A stretch of 53,428 nt of DNA from CAYSLC01 sp964431545 (GCA_964431545.1 CAYSLC010000009.1:1-53428); one strand, 5' to 3'. Positions 33,841-42,691 are shown, numbered from the stretch's first letter. The notes: generated from the letters alone by a model not told the origin. Numbers and translations are program-made.

Positions 33841-33877
33841 TCCCCGACGGTTCGCCGGCCTCTTCCACCCCTCCCCC

Positions 33878-36703
33878 ATGCGCCCTTCCGCCGGTTCCCC
33901 CAAAAAGCCCCTCCTCCCCCGGTTCGGCATGACGGCGAAGCTGTTTCTTCTCAATCTGGTCACTTTCCTCGTCTTCGGCGCCATCGCCGGGGTCATGTTC
34001 TGGACCTTCGCCGCCATCATGGAGCAGACCACCGCCGTGATCGAGCGGGATGTTCCCAAAGTCATCGGCACCTCCCGGCTGGGGCGGGACCTCTCCGAGG
34101 TCTTCAGCGGTACCCATCTGCTGGCGAGCACCTTCTACGGAAACCATGCGGTGCTCCGGCGGGAGGAGGTCCGGCTGAAAAAAACCATGGACCGGCTCCT
34201 GACCCAAGAGGAGGGGGAAGGGATCCATGCGGCCCTCTCGGACTTCGGGGCGGAACTGGACCATCTGTTCGCCCGATGCCGCGCCATCAACGGAACCGCG
34301 GACCGGATCCACGCCATCGATGCCGCCCTCCGGGGGAACATCGACGGCACGGAGGCGCTGCTTCTGGAAAAGAAGATCGCCCGGGTGACGGATCCATCGG
34401 CCGCCGCCGTCTTCGACCAGATGAGCGCCATGATGTCGGTCTACCGGGAGACCCTCCTCGAGATCAGCCTCCGCTTTGCACGGCTGAATCCGGCGGTTCC
34501 GGGCGCCATGGCGTCCGGGGAGATCCTCTCCGGGCTCAAGCGGCTCCGTCTCCAGGCCGAGACCCTCCTGGCATCGGAGATGGAGATCCGGGCGCGGATC
34601 GAGGCCCTCCTTGATGGGATTTCGGCGTATCGACGGCGGGTGGTCGAGTTCCAGGCCGCGCTTATCGGTTTCAGAGACCGCCTGGGGGCCCTGGAGGCGG
34701 CCAAGGGCCGGATCGAGACGGCCATGGCCCGGGTGGACCAAAATGTGGTGGACGCCACCCAGCGGATGGTGGCGCGCCACCGGGAGACCCTGGGGGGCGC
34801 CCTCGGCTTCGTTCTCCTGGTCTCCCTTGCGGTGATCGGCCTTCTGGGGATCTCCACCTATCTCTTTTTCAATCTCAATATCCGGGGGCCCATGGAGGCC
34901 ATCGGCAACGCCCTCCGCAATGTGGGCGACGGGGACTTCGACACCCGGATCACCTTGAACCGAACGGATGAATGGAGCGCCCTCGAGGCGGCCCTCAACG
35001 AGATGGTCTCGGAGGTCTGGCACTCCTACTCCGAACTCTACCGGAAAAACGAAGCGCTCCACCGGGCCCAGCTGGCCCTCCGTTCGAACATGGCCCGACT
35101 GGAGGAGGAGGTGGGCCACCGGCGGCAGGCCGAGCAGGAACTCAAGCAGGAACGTGACCTCATGGAGCTGATCATGAGGACGAGCCCGGTGGGGATCATG
35201 GCCGTGGGGCGCCGGGGGGAGATCTCCTTTGCCAATCCCCGTTCCGTGGAACTCCTGGATCTCCATGCGGGCGAAACGGGATCGGACCCCCCGGCGTCCG
35301 CCGCCGGGACGCCGCCGACGCCCATCCCCCCGATCCGGACCGCGCTGGAGAGCGGGACCGCCGTCATGGAGGCCCAGATGGCGGTGGAGCCCGGCGGGGA
35401 TCGGGAAACCCGGCAGGTCTCCGTCAACGCCGCCCCTTTCTTCGACGGAGAGGGCCGGGTGGAGGGCGTGGTGGCCACCATCGAGGACATCTCCCGGAGG
35501 ATCCGCGCCGAAGCCGAGAAGGACCAGCTCTACAAGCAGCTTCTCCAGGCCCAGAAAATGGAGGCCGTGGGCACCCTGGCCGGCGGCATCGCCCACGATT
35601 TCAACAACCTCCTCCAGGGGATTCAGGGATACGCCGAACTCCTCCGGATGGCCCCGTCCCTGGCGGAGCCCGCCGGGGCGAAGCTGAACGCCATCCAGCA
35701 GGCGGTGGAGCGGGGCAGCGACCTGGTCCGCCGGCTGCTCACCTTCGCCCGAAAGGTGGAGGGGACCCCCCGTCCCTTGGACCTCAACCGGGAGATCCGC
35801 CACATCCAGAAGCTTCTGGAACGGACCATCCCGAAGATGGTGGAGATCGAGGTCCGGGCCGGGGAGGACCTGTGGACCGTCATGGCCGATCCCATGCAGA
35901 TGGAACAGGTGCTCCTGAATCTCGCGGTCAACGCCAACGACGCCATGCCCGACGGCGGAAGCATCGTTATCCGGACCGAAAACATCGACCTGGATCAGGC
36001 CCACTGCAACGGCCACCCGGACGCGATCCCCGGACCCCATGTCCTGTTGACCCTGAGCGACACCGGACACGGCATGTCCCCAGCGACCCTGGAGAACATC
36101 TTCACGCCCTTCTTCACCACCAAGGAGGTGGGCAGGGGAACCGGGCTGGGGTTGGCCATGGTGTTCGGCATCGTCAAGGACCACGGCGGCCACCTGACCT
36201 GCGCCAGCGAGCCGGGCCGGGGAACCGTCTTCCGGCTTTACCTGCCGGCGGTCCCGACCCGGGACGCACCGGCCCCTTTGCCGAAGCCGGCCTCCCTTCG
36301 GGGAGCCGAAACCGTGCTCGTGGTGGATGACGAGGCGGTGATCCTCGATTTCGCCTCCCAGGTGCTTTCCGATTTCGGATACACCCCGATGACCGCCGCA
36401 AGCGGAGAGGAGGCGCTCGCCCTCTATCAGGGGAGCCGGGGAACCATCGATCTGGTGATCCTCGACCTCAACATGCCGGGGATGGGCGGCTGGCGATGTC
36501 TGAAGCGGCTCCTTGAGGTGGATCCCGGCGTCAAGGTCCTCCTGGCCAGCGGATTTCCGGAAGATGCCGGGGGCCGGCGGGTGGAGACGGAACGGGCCAA
36601 GGGGTTCCTCTCCAAGCCGTACCGCCTGGCCCAGCTGATCGAAACCATCCGGCGGGTCCTCGACGCCGACGCGCCGGAGACGGATGCCGGTTCCGCGGAG
36701 TAA
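33878..36703 (+). CDS. Membrane hybrid sensor histidine kinase (HAMP-PAS-HisKA-HATPase-REC)
   Basis: 941 residues. The protein has two membrane helices (about 20-45 and 308-332) flanking a helical periplasmic sensor of about 260 residues. A HAMP domain follows (about 335-385), then a coiled coil, then a PAS domain (about 430-545). HisKA reads LAGGIAHDFNNLLQGIQGYA with H573. HATPase has NLAVNANDAMPDG, SDTGHGMS and GTGLGLAMV. A C-terminal receiver domain has phospho-Asp D863 in LVILDLNMPG. All catalytic residues are present. No output regulator is adjacent, so phosphotransfer to an unlinked partner is likely. The 260-residue unknown protein is encoded just upstream. Confidence 0.95.
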   Translation: MRPSAGSPKKPLLPRFGMTAKLFLLNLVTFLVFGAIAGVMFWTFAAIMEQTTAVIERDVPKVIGTSRLGRDLSEVFSGTHLLASTFYGNHAVLRREEVRLKKTMDRLLTQEEGEGIHAALSDFGAELDHLFARCRAINGTADRIHAIDAALRGNIDGTEALLLEKKIARVTDPSAAAVFDQMSAMMSVYRETLLEISLRFARLNPAVPGAMASGEILSGLKRLRLQAETLLASEMEIRARIEALLDGISAYRRRVVEFQAALIGFRDRLGALEAAKGRIETAMARVDQNVVDATQRMVARHRETLGGALGFVLLVSLAVIGLLGISTYLFFNLNIRGPMEAIGNALRNVGDGDFDTRITLNRTDEWSALEAALNEMVSEVWHSYSELYRKNEALHRAQLALRSNMARLEEEVGHRRQAEQELKQERDLMELIMRTSPVGIMAVGRRGEISFANPRSVELLDLHAGETGSDPPASAAGTPPTPIPPIRTALESGTAVMEAQMAVEPGGDRETRQVSVNAAPFFDGEGRVEGVVATIEDISRRIRAEAEKDQLYKQLLQAQKMEAVGTLAGGIAHDFNNLLQGIQGYAELLRMAPSLAEPAGAKLNAIQQAVERGSDLVRRLLTFARKVEGTPRPLDLNREIRHIQKLLERTIPKMVEIEVRAGEDLWTVMADPMQMEQVLLNLAVNANDAMPDGGSIVIRTENIDLDQAHCNGHPDAIPGPHVLLTLSDTGHGMSPATLENIFTPFFTTKEVGRGTGLGLAMVFGIVKDHGGHLTCASEPGRGTVFRLYLPAVPTRDAPAPLPKPASLRGAETVLVVDDEAVILDFASQVLSDFGYTPMTAASGEEALALYQGSRGTIDLVILDLNMPGMGGWRCLKRLLEVDPGVKVLLASGFPEDAGGRRVETERAKGFLSKPYRLAQLIETIRRVLDADAPETDAGSAE

Positions 36704-36710
36704 GATCCCG

Positions 36711-36725
36711 CCCCCGCGGAGGGGG
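36711..36725 (+). other. GC hairpin after hybrid kinase gene
   Basis: CCCCC-GCGGA-GGGGG follows the kinase stop by 7 bp. A second stem CACGGA/TCCGTG lies at 36748-36765. Neither has a clear T-tract, so termination here is only possible. Confidence 0.25.
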
Positions 36726-36885
36726 TCCGTGGTCACAAATGTCTTGTCACGGAGACGTTTCCGTGTTATCGGAGAGCCGGTCGTCCCGTTTCGGGTTTTT
36801 TCACCGGCCGGCGCGAACATTTCCCCGGCTGAAAACCGACCGGCGGCAACTTTTTCCAAAAAGGGCTGAAAGGAGAGAGACGCAA

Positions 36886-37359
36886 ATGACGCAGACCAAC
36901 AAACTCATCACCCTACTACTCGTGGTCGTCCTCGCGGTCTTCCTGCAAGTGCTGTTCGTCTTCGCGGACACCCAGGACTCGCCGAGAAAGGCGGCGATCG
37001 AATTCGCCGAAGCCTATGTCGGATATGACGGGGAGACCCTCGACAAACTGTTGTGCGAGGAAGCGAAGGTGGTCGATGATGTCAACGTGATCAACGCCTA
37101 CCTCTACCGCCAGCGTCAGCGCGCCGAAAACCTGGGGTACAGCATGAACTACATGAGGGACTGCCTCTACCACGTGGACGCGGAAACCCTGGAGGCCGAC
37201 GCCACCCAGGCGAAAGTCCACCTCGCGGCCGAGCGGAAATCGAACCTCCGCAACTTTTTCGGCGGGCAGACCCACCACCTGGAGGAGACCTTCGAGCTGA
37301 TCCGGGAGGACGGCCGCTGGAAGGTCTGCGGCGCCCCCTTGACCCTCCAGGGGACCTAA
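36886..37359 (+). CDS. Small exported protein, NTF2-like size
   Basis: 157 residues. The N-terminus KLITLLLVVVLAVFLQVLFVFA is a signal peptide or membrane anchor. The mature part begins DSPRKAAIEFAEAYVGYDGE and ends LIREDGRWKVCGAPL. That opening helix and the closing REDGRWKV strand recall NTF2/SnoaL-like lumen proteins, but I cannot name a family. AAAGGAGAG lies 8 nt before the ATG, and an in-frame upstream extension from 36739 is leader. It stands alone between the hybrid kinase and a 445-bp gap. Confidence 0.75.
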   Translation: MTQTNKLITLLLVVVLAVFLQVLFVFADTQDSPRKAAIEFAEAYVGYDGETLDKLLCEEAKVVDDVNVINAYLYRQRQRAENLGYSMNYMRDCLYHVDAETLEADATQAKVHLAAERKSNLRNFFGGQTHHLEETFELIREDGRWKVCGAPLTLQGT

Positions 37360-37804
37360 AGGGGATCGGACCGGCGCCCATCCTCCACCCCGAACGGCCG
37401 CGGGCGGGCGCCGGCCAACGGCTCAATGGCGGTTGAGAACCCGTGCCCGCGGGGGATCTCCTCCGGCGGGACCGAGTCCGTCGCCAGGCCCACCGGACTA
37501 TCCAGCGATACCCCCGCTTCCATTTTGCCGACATCCATCGGGCCGGCGCGCGCGCAGGCCGTTGCGCGGTTCCGGCGGATGGACGCCCCATCGGAGGACC
37601 TCCCTGTCGAAATTTGTTGACTTTTATCCGCCGGGTATGAAAAAGTTGAAAAAAATCAAGGCAACCTTTCGACCCCGCACCGGAAGAGCGTACGGCCTCC
37701 AGTTCATCGACCGGCTCGCCATCGGAGACGAGCTTTACACCTTTCATCAAGACAGAATTCGCTCCGCGCCCATGAGCGTTTGACCGAAGCCCCGCCGACC
37801 AGGG
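37360..37804. other. 445-bp stretch without a convincing gene
   Basis: The first 250 bp are GC-rich and hold only shadow frames and the palindrome GGAGGACCTCC. From about 37611 the sequence becomes locally AT-rich and contains TTGACT (37617-37622) without a well-placed -10. A 48-codon frame at 37637-37783 begins MKKLKKIKATFRPR and is lysine-rich at its start, but has no clear ribosome site. It could be a small gene, a remnant of a lost gene, or noise. Confidence 0.5.
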
Positions 37805-38239
37805 ATGAAGACATTTCTCATTGTTTTGGCGCTGTTTTACACCCTGCTGCCACGGGATCTGATGCCCGATTTCGCCCCGGTGGTCGGATGGGTGGACGAC
37901 CTCGTGGTATGGGTCTTCGTGGTCCGATACCTCTATATCCGAAGCCGGAAAGAGGCCGAGAGACGGCACTACCAGGAGAGACAGCGGCGGACCGCCCAGG
38001 AAGAGAACCGACACGCCGACACCGAATCCCGGCAAGCCCGGCCGCCCGATGATCCCTACCAGGTGCTCGGCATCCCGAGGGGGGCGACGCCCGAAGAGAT
38101 CAAGTCCGCTTACCGGACCCTGGCCAACCAGTACCATCCAGACAAGGTCGCCCACCTGGGCGAGGAGTTCAAATCCCTTGCGGAGAAGCGCTTCAAGGAG
38201 ATCCACGGCGCGTACCGGAAGCTGATGTCGGTCCGATAA
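37805..38239 (+). CDS. DUF1232 (YkvA-like) membrane segment fused to a DnaJ domain
   Basis: 144 residues. The N-terminal 45 residues carry the DUF1232 motif LLPRDLMPDFAPVVGWVDDL, followed by a membrane segment VVWVFVVRYLYI. A charged linker rich in Arg, Glu and Gln follows (about 48-78). The C-terminal J domain (about 80-144) has DPYQVLGIPRGATPEEIK and the HPD motif in NQYHPDKVA. HPD stimulates DnaK ATPase, so this may be a membrane-tethered J protein recruiting Hsp70. The ribosome site is weak (AGGG). No client is evident from the neighbours. Confidence 0.88.
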   Translation: MKTFLIVLALFYTLLPRDLMPDFAPVVGWVDDLVVWVFVVRYLYIRSRKEAERRHYQERQRRTAQEENRHADTESRQARPPDDPYQVLGIPRGATPEEIKSAYRTLANQYHPDKVAHLGEEFKSLAEKRFKEIHGAYRKLMSVR

Positions 38240-38269
38240 CCCCCATATATAAGCGCTTCAGGAGTTTCC

Positions 38270-38905
38270 ATGCCGACCATCATCGCCATCTACGGAAGTC
38301 CACGCCGCCGGGGCAATACGGCCTCGCTTTTGGATCGGGCGATCCAGGGAGCCGAGGAGGGCGGGGCCCGGGTGGAACCGGTGGTCCTCCGGGACCTCAA
38401 GCTCTCGCCGTGCCTGGAGATCTACGGCTGTAAAAAGACGGGAAAATGCACCATCCAGGACGATTTTCAGCCCCTTGCGGACCAACTGGCGGCGGCGGAC
38501 GGGGTGATGCTGGCCTCCCCCATCTTTTTCTACACCGTCAGCGCCCACACCAAGATCCTCATGGACCGGTGTCAGTCGTTCTGGGTCAAGCGGCACTGGA
38601 TCGAAAAGGCCCCCTTCTCCGCCGGACCGGATCCAAGCCGAAAGGGCCTCTTCATCTCGGTGGGGGCGACCCGGGGCCAAAAGCTCTTCGACGGGGCCGG
38701 GCTGACCGTGAAGTACTTTTTCGACGCGCTGGACATCACCCTGTGGCGATCTCTGCTCTATCGGGGCATCGACTTCGAAGGGGATATCCAGAAACACCCC
38801 GAACACCTGGAAGAGGCCCGGAGAACCGGCAGGGCCTTAGCGGAGGACTTGGCGGAGGAGATGAAGGATGACGGACCCCCGGCCGGGTTCGAAGAAAGGA
38901 GATGA
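38270..38905 (+). CDS. Flavodoxin-family NAD(P)H-dependent FMN reductase
   Basis: 211 residues. The FMN phosphate loop is GSPRRRGNTASLL (about 9-21). LASPIFFYTVSAHTKILMDR is the conserved flavin-contact region of NADPH-dependent FMN reductases and iron-sulfur flavoproteins. Cysteines in PCLEIYGCKKTGKC are spaced C-x6-C-x5-C and are not the compact 4Fe-4S motif. The role is electron transfer or quinone/nitro-compound reduction; the physiological substrate is unknown. CAGGAGT precedes the ATG. A short basic protein gene and a DHH phosphoesterase follow. Confidence 0.9.
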   Translation: MPTIIAIYGSPRRRGNTASLLDRAIQGAEEGGARVEPVVLRDLKLSPCLEIYGCKKTGKCTIQDDFQPLADQLAAADGVMLASPIFFYTVSAHTKILMDRCQSFWVKRHWIEKAPFSAGPDPSRKGLFISVGATRGQKLFDGAGLTVKYFFDALDITLWRSLLYRGIDFEGDIQKHPEHLEEARRTGRALAEDLAEEMKDDGPPAGFEERR

Positions 38906-38957
38906 AGATGGACGGAGTGGATTCGAAACGATGGAAAAACAGCGGGTGAGGTAACCA

Positions 38958-39128
38958 ATGGACAATGACAAGATAAGACAACTCGAAGCCAAGCTTCGGG
39001 AGATGCTGGACGCCGATACCGACGGACACGCACCGGCCATGGAAGAGACCGCCAAGGCGTCCCCGCCCCGGAAGGTGGTGATCCGGCGTCGGAAGGGCCA
39101 GCAGGACAAACGGATCTCGCTGGGCTGA
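38958..39128 (+). CDS. Small basic protein of unknown function, 56 residues
   Basis: The frame reads MDNDKIRQLEAKLREML at the start, a predicted amphipathic helix. A linker follows, then the strongly basic tail KVVIRRRKGQQDKRISLG. GTGAGG lies 7 nt upstream of the ATG. It sits 52 bp after the flavin reductase and 60 bp before the DHH phosphoesterase, all on one strand. The acidic-helix plus basic-tail layout suggests nucleic-acid or protein binding, but there is no recognised family. Being so short, its status as a gene is likely but not certain. Confidence 0.6.
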   Translation: MDNDKIRQLEAKLREMLDADTDGHAPAMEETAKASPPRKVVIRRRKGQQDKRISLG

Positions 39129-39188
39129 TCGCATCCGCGGAACACTTCGGAGACCGTTTCAACAACAGAGGAAGAGATGGAGGGAGCG

Positions 39189-40109
39189 ATGAGATTACTG
39201 ACCCGATCTGACTTCGACGGCTTGGCCTGCGCGGTGCTGCTGGTGGAAAAGGGGCTCGTCGACGATTATAAGTTCGTCCATCCCAAGGATGTCCAGGACG
39301 GCAAGATCGACATCACCCAAAACGATGTACTGGCCAACGTCCCCTTCGCGGACGGGTGCGGCATGTGGTTCGACCACCACGCCAGCGAAGATGAACGACT
39401 GGATCTGGACAAACTCACCTTCGATGGGGACAGCCGGCCGGCTCCCAGCGCCGCCCAGGTCATTTGGGACTACTACGGCGGAGAGAAGACCTTCGGCGCC
39501 CATCTGCTGCCCATGCTGGAGGCGGTCAACCGGAGCGATTCGGGCAACCTGACCCGGGATGAGATCCTCCATCCCAAGGGGTGGATCCTCCTCTCCTTCG
39601 TCATGGACCCGCGGACCGGGCTGGGGCGCTTCAGGGACTACCGGATCAGCAACTACCAGTTGATGCTCGACATGATCCAGTACTGCCGGACCAAGTCGGT
39701 GGAGGAGATCCTCCGGGTTTCCGACGTCCGGGAGCGGGTGGACCGGTATCTCGACCAGCAGGACCTCTTCGAGGAGATGCTGCGACGGTGTTGCGAGGTC
39801 CACAACAACGTCATCGTCACCAACCTCCTGAACGAGGAGACCATCTACGCGGGGAACCGGTTTCTGGTCTACGCCCTCTTCCCCGACCAGAACATCGAGG
39901 TCCGGGTCATGTGGGGCAAGGACAAGCAGAACGTGGTCTTCACCTGCGGCCACAGCATCCTCAACCGGACCAGCAACACCGATGTGGGAAGCCTGATGCT
40001 CCATTACGGCGGCGGCGGACATCGGAAGGTGGGGACCTGTCAGGTGCCGGTGGCCGACTGGGAGAGGATCCTCGGAGAGATCGTGGGCCGGATGGAGAAG
40101 GACGGGTGA
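39189..40109 (+). CDS. DHH-family phosphoesterase (exopolyphosphatase-like)
   Basis: 306 residues. The start MRLLTRSDFDGLACAVLL supplies the first metal-binding Asp. CGMWFDHHASED carries the DHH motif, and the C-terminal DHHA1-like domain ends with YGGGGHRKVGTCQV. Related enzymes cleave pApA-type dinucleotides, short oligonucleotides (NrnA) or polyphosphate. The region between shows no CBS domains. The start at 39189 fits the family and has GGAGGGA upstream; ATG 39177 is an alternative four codons earlier. It is convergent with the REC-kinase gene. The substrate cannot be decided from sequence alone. Confidence 0.88.
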   Translation: MRLLTRSDFDGLACAVLLVEKGLVDDYKFVHPKDVQDGKIDITQNDVLANVPFADGCGMWFDHHASEDERLDLDKLTFDGDSRPAPSAAQVIWDYYGGEKTFGAHLLPMLEAVNRSDSGNLTRDEILHPKGWILLSFVMDPRTGLGRFRDYRISNYQLMLDMIQYCRTKSVEEILRVSDVRERVDRYLDQQDLFEEMLRRCCEVHNNVIVTNLLNEETIYAGNRFLVYALFPDQNIEVRVMWGKDKQNVVFTCGHSILNRTSNTDVGSLMLHYGGGGHRKVGTCQVPVADWERILGEIVGRMEKDG

Positions 40110-40133
40110 GCCGGTTCTTCTCCTCCGCCGGCC

Positions 40134-41273
40134 TCACAGCGTCTGGATGAAGGGCAGGTGAAGGGTGAAGGTCGAACCCTTTCCCACCTCGGAGGTCACC
40201 CGGATCTCCCCGCCGTAGGATTCGATCATCTCTTTGCAGTAGGCCAGCCCGAGCCCCGTCCCCGTGGGGCGTCCGTCTCCGGCCGTCAGGGGCTTGGTGG
40301 TGTAAAACGGGTTGAAGATCCGGTCGATCTTCTCGCGGGCGATCCCATGGCCCGTGTCGGAGATCCGGATGGAGATGCGAAGATCCTCCTTCAGCGTCGA
40401 CACGGCCAGCTGTTTCTCCTCGCTCCCATGCATGGATTCCACGGCGTTTTTCAAGATATTGGACAAGGTCTGGCTGAAATGGGCATGGATCCCCTTGACC
40501 GGCGGAAGGGGCCCCAGGTCGAGATCGATTCGGACCTGTTGGTTGAAGAAGGGGGTTGCCCGCAATAGATCCAGCTGGGCCCGGATCACCTCGTTCAGGT
40601 CGATGGCCGTCTCTTCAGTGAGGGTCTCCCTGGAGCCGGCGGTCAACACCGATCCGATGATCTTCTTCATCTGGGCCGCGGCCAAGCGCAGGTTCAGGAC
40701 GTGGCGATTGTCGGGATGCTTGCCGACCATCAGTTCGGCGATGCCCATGATCGCCTGCAGCGGATTGTTCAGGTTGTGGACGATCCCGGCCGCATGGCGT
40801 CCGATGGCCGCCATCTTCTCGGAGTCGATGAGCTGCTGGGTCCGGAGCCGAACCTGCTCGTTGAGCTGTTCGTTGAGGGTCTGAAGCTGATCCTCGGCAC
40901 GCTTGAGCCGCAGAAACACACGGACCTTGGACCGGAGTTCCTCTTCGTTGAAGGGCTTGCCGATATAGTCGTCCGCCCCGGCCTCATACCCCAGAAGCCG
41001 CTCCTTCAGATCGGCCTGGCTGGAGACCATGAGGATCTTGATGAACTCCGGGCCCGGCCCGTCCTTCAGGTGCTTGCAGACCGCGTAGCCGTCCATCCCG
41101 TCCATCATGACATCCAACAGGATCAGATCCGGGCCGAACTCGTCGACCTTTCCGATGGCCTCCTCCCCGCTGGAGGCGGTCTCCACGATATAGTCGGCCT
41201 CCAGGATCTCCTGGATGGCGGTGCGGACCGATTTGGAATCATCCACGACCAGGATTCTATCCGTCTGTGCCAT
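40134..41273 (-). CDS. Response-regulator/histidine-kinase fusion (REC-HisKA-HATPase)
   Basis: 379 residues, soluble. The receiver domain comes first, with ILVVDDSKSVRTAIQ and the phospho-Asp in LILLDVMMDGMDGY (about 53). A coiled coil (about 125-150) follows. HisKA has GIVHNLNNPLQAIMG with H166, and HATPase has NILKNAVESM, SDTGHGIA and GTGLGLAY. All catalytic residues are present. This layout places the kinase under control of its own or another kinase's phosphorelay. GAGGGG precedes the ATG. It ends a leftward gene run after the lipoprotein gene. Confidence 0.93.
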   Translation of the reverse strand: MAQTDRILVVDDSKSVRTAIQEILEADYIVETASSGEEAIGKVDEFGPDLILLDVMMDGMDGYAVCKHLKDGPGPEFIKILMVSSQADLKERLLGYEAGADDYIGKPFNEEELRSKVRVFLRLKRAEDQLQTLNEQLNEQVRLRTQQLIDSEKMAAIGRHAAGIVHNLNNPLQAIMGIAELMVGKHPDNRHVLNLRLAAAQMKKIIGSVLTAGSRETLTEETAIDLNEVIRAQLDLLRATPFFNQQVRIDLDLGPLPPVKGIHAHFSQTLSNILKNAVESMHGSEEKQLAVSTLKEDLRISIRISDTGHGIAREKIDRIFNPFYTTKPLTAGDGRPTGTGLGLAYCKEMIESYGGEIRVTSEVGKGSTFTLHLPFIQTL

Positions 41274-41313
41274 ATTCCCCTCGATCGACCGAAACTGAAT
41301 GGATGTGACCGGC

Positions 41314-41895
41314 TCACTCCAGGTCGGTCACCGGGATGTTGATGATGGGCAGGCCGATTTCATCCTTCCGGATGACCGATTTGATCATGCCGCCCTTGGC
41401 CAGCAGCCGGCGATCCCCGTCGAGAATATAGTAGTACCCTTCGGAGATGCCGTGGTACATGTCCAGGGTCAGCAGGTCGATGCTGACGGCGCTGTACCCC
41501 GGAATGAGCAGCTCCGGCGTCTTGAAGCCGGCCTTGTCCGCGTCGGTCCCCATGGAGGTGAAAAAGAGGTGGACCGTCCGGTCGGCAGCGGAGGGATCGT
41601 CGGCGATGGTGCACCCGAACCGTTCGATCAGCTCCATCTCCAGGCGCTCCCGGGCATAGTCGAGCATGGCGCCCTTCTCGATGAAATGGCAGATCACCGA
41701 AACGTTCCGGTCCGCCAGGAGGGAGAAATCCACCTCGGGCAGCTTCTTCATCAGATCGTCGATGCTGTGGGTGGTGAGCCGCTGACCCGTGGCTCCGGCG
41801 AACTCATCCACCACCTGCCGGGTTGCGCAGCTGAAGTTCGTCGCAAATACCATCAGGGCCGCCAGGCCGATCATCAGGTTGGTTCTCTTTGCCAT
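41314..41895 (-). CDS. Predicted exported lipoprotein of unknown function
   Basis: 193 residues. The N-terminus is a hydrophobic signal (LMIGLAALMVFATNFSCATR). Cys23 could be lipidated, though the lipobox (NFSC) is not classical. The body is a mixed alpha/beta domain with DRNVSVICHFIEKGAMLDYA and YHGISEGYYYILDGDRRLLA. I do not recognise the family. AAGGAGG lies 7 nt before the ATG. It is 46 bp after pgeF and 40 bp before the REC-kinase gene, so it may be co-transcribed with them. Envelope location is inferred. Confidence 0.75.
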   Translation of the reverse strand: MAKRTNLMIGLAALMVFATNFSCATRQVVDEFAGATGQRLTTHSIDDLMKKLPEVDFSLLADRNVSVICHFIEKGAMLDYARERLEMELIERFGCTIADDPSAADRTVHLFFTSMGTDADKAGFKTPELLIPGYSAVSIDLLTLDMYHGISEGYYYILDGDRRLLAKGGMIKSVIRKDEIGLPIINIPVTDLE

Positions 41896-41941
41896 GGATA
41901 TCCTCCTTCCCAGGGAATCGTTCTGTTTGGAAATGTCACCG

Positions 41942-42691
41942 TCATGTCAGGCCGATGGCCGCGGCGAACCGGCCCGTGGTCCCCTCCCCCCGGTAGGAGA
42001 AGAAGAGGTGCCGGTTGCAGCGGGTGCAGATATTGCTGCAATGGATGTTCCGGTCCCGAAGCCCGGCGTTGCGGAGCTGATCGCGACTGAGGGCCCAAAA
42101 ATCGAAATGGACCGGCGCAACCCGGTATCCCCAGTACGCCCCGGGGATCTCCCGCCGGTAGTTGACGAACTCCGCGCAGCACGGGCCGAGAGACGGCCCC
42201 ACGGCGGCGAGCATCGACGGCGGATCCGCGCCGAACTCGGCGACCATCCGGGAGACGGTCCGGCCGATGATGTCGGCGATGCTCCCCCGCCAGCCCGAAT
42301 GGATGTTGGCGACCGCCCGGCGCCCCGGATCACAGAGGAGGATCGCCTGGCAGTCGGCCACCTGGATGACCAGGTGGATTCCCGGCACTTCGGTGATCAG
42401 GGCGTCCGCCGCGTCCTCCTGGACGCCCCCCGCCTCCACCACCAGGGCGTCGGCGCCGTGGACCTGCCGGACAAAAGCGAGTTCGCCGCCGTCCAGGACC
42501 CGCACCACCGAGTCCCGGTTTCGATCCACGGTCTCCCGCCGGTCCCCGGTGCTGTAGGCGGTGTTGAGGCTGTCAAAGGGCGCTTCGCCCGCCCCGCCCT
42601 GTCGGGTGAAGACGGCGTGCCGGACGCCGGAGACCCCGGCCAGGGCGGGAAACTGAAAATAGACGACCCCGCCGGTCCGCCGCAGCATCAT
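41942..42691 (-). CDS. pgeF: PgeF (YfiH/laccase-domain) family protein
   Basis: 249 residues. The family was called polyphenol oxidase; members act as purine nucleoside phosphorylase/deaminase enzymes or correct peptidoglycan precursor misincorporation. Metal-site motifs are QVHGADALV, VIQVADCQAILLCD, ANIHSGWRGS and GPSLGPCCAEF. The ends of the chain resemble the family. The ATG overlaps the rfaE2 stop by four bases. Downstream is the lipoprotein gene. Confidence 0.93.
   Translation of the reverse strand: MMLRRTGGVVYFQFPALAGVSGVRHAVFTRQGGAGEAPFDSLNTAYSTGDRRETVDRNRDSVVRVLDGGELAFVRQVHGADALVVEAGGVQEDAADALITEVPGIHLVIQVADCQAILLCDPGRRAVANIHSGWRGSIADIIGRTVSRMVAEFGADPPSMLAAVGPSLGPCCAEFVNYRREIPGAYWGYRVAPVHFDFWALSRDQLRNAGLRDRNIHCSNICTRCNRHLFFSYRGEGTTGRFAAAIGLT

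Noticed and set aside
38902..38949. 15-codon frame overlapping the flavin reductase stop
   Set aside because: Too short and without recognisable features. It may only be a spacer or couple translation to the next small gene.
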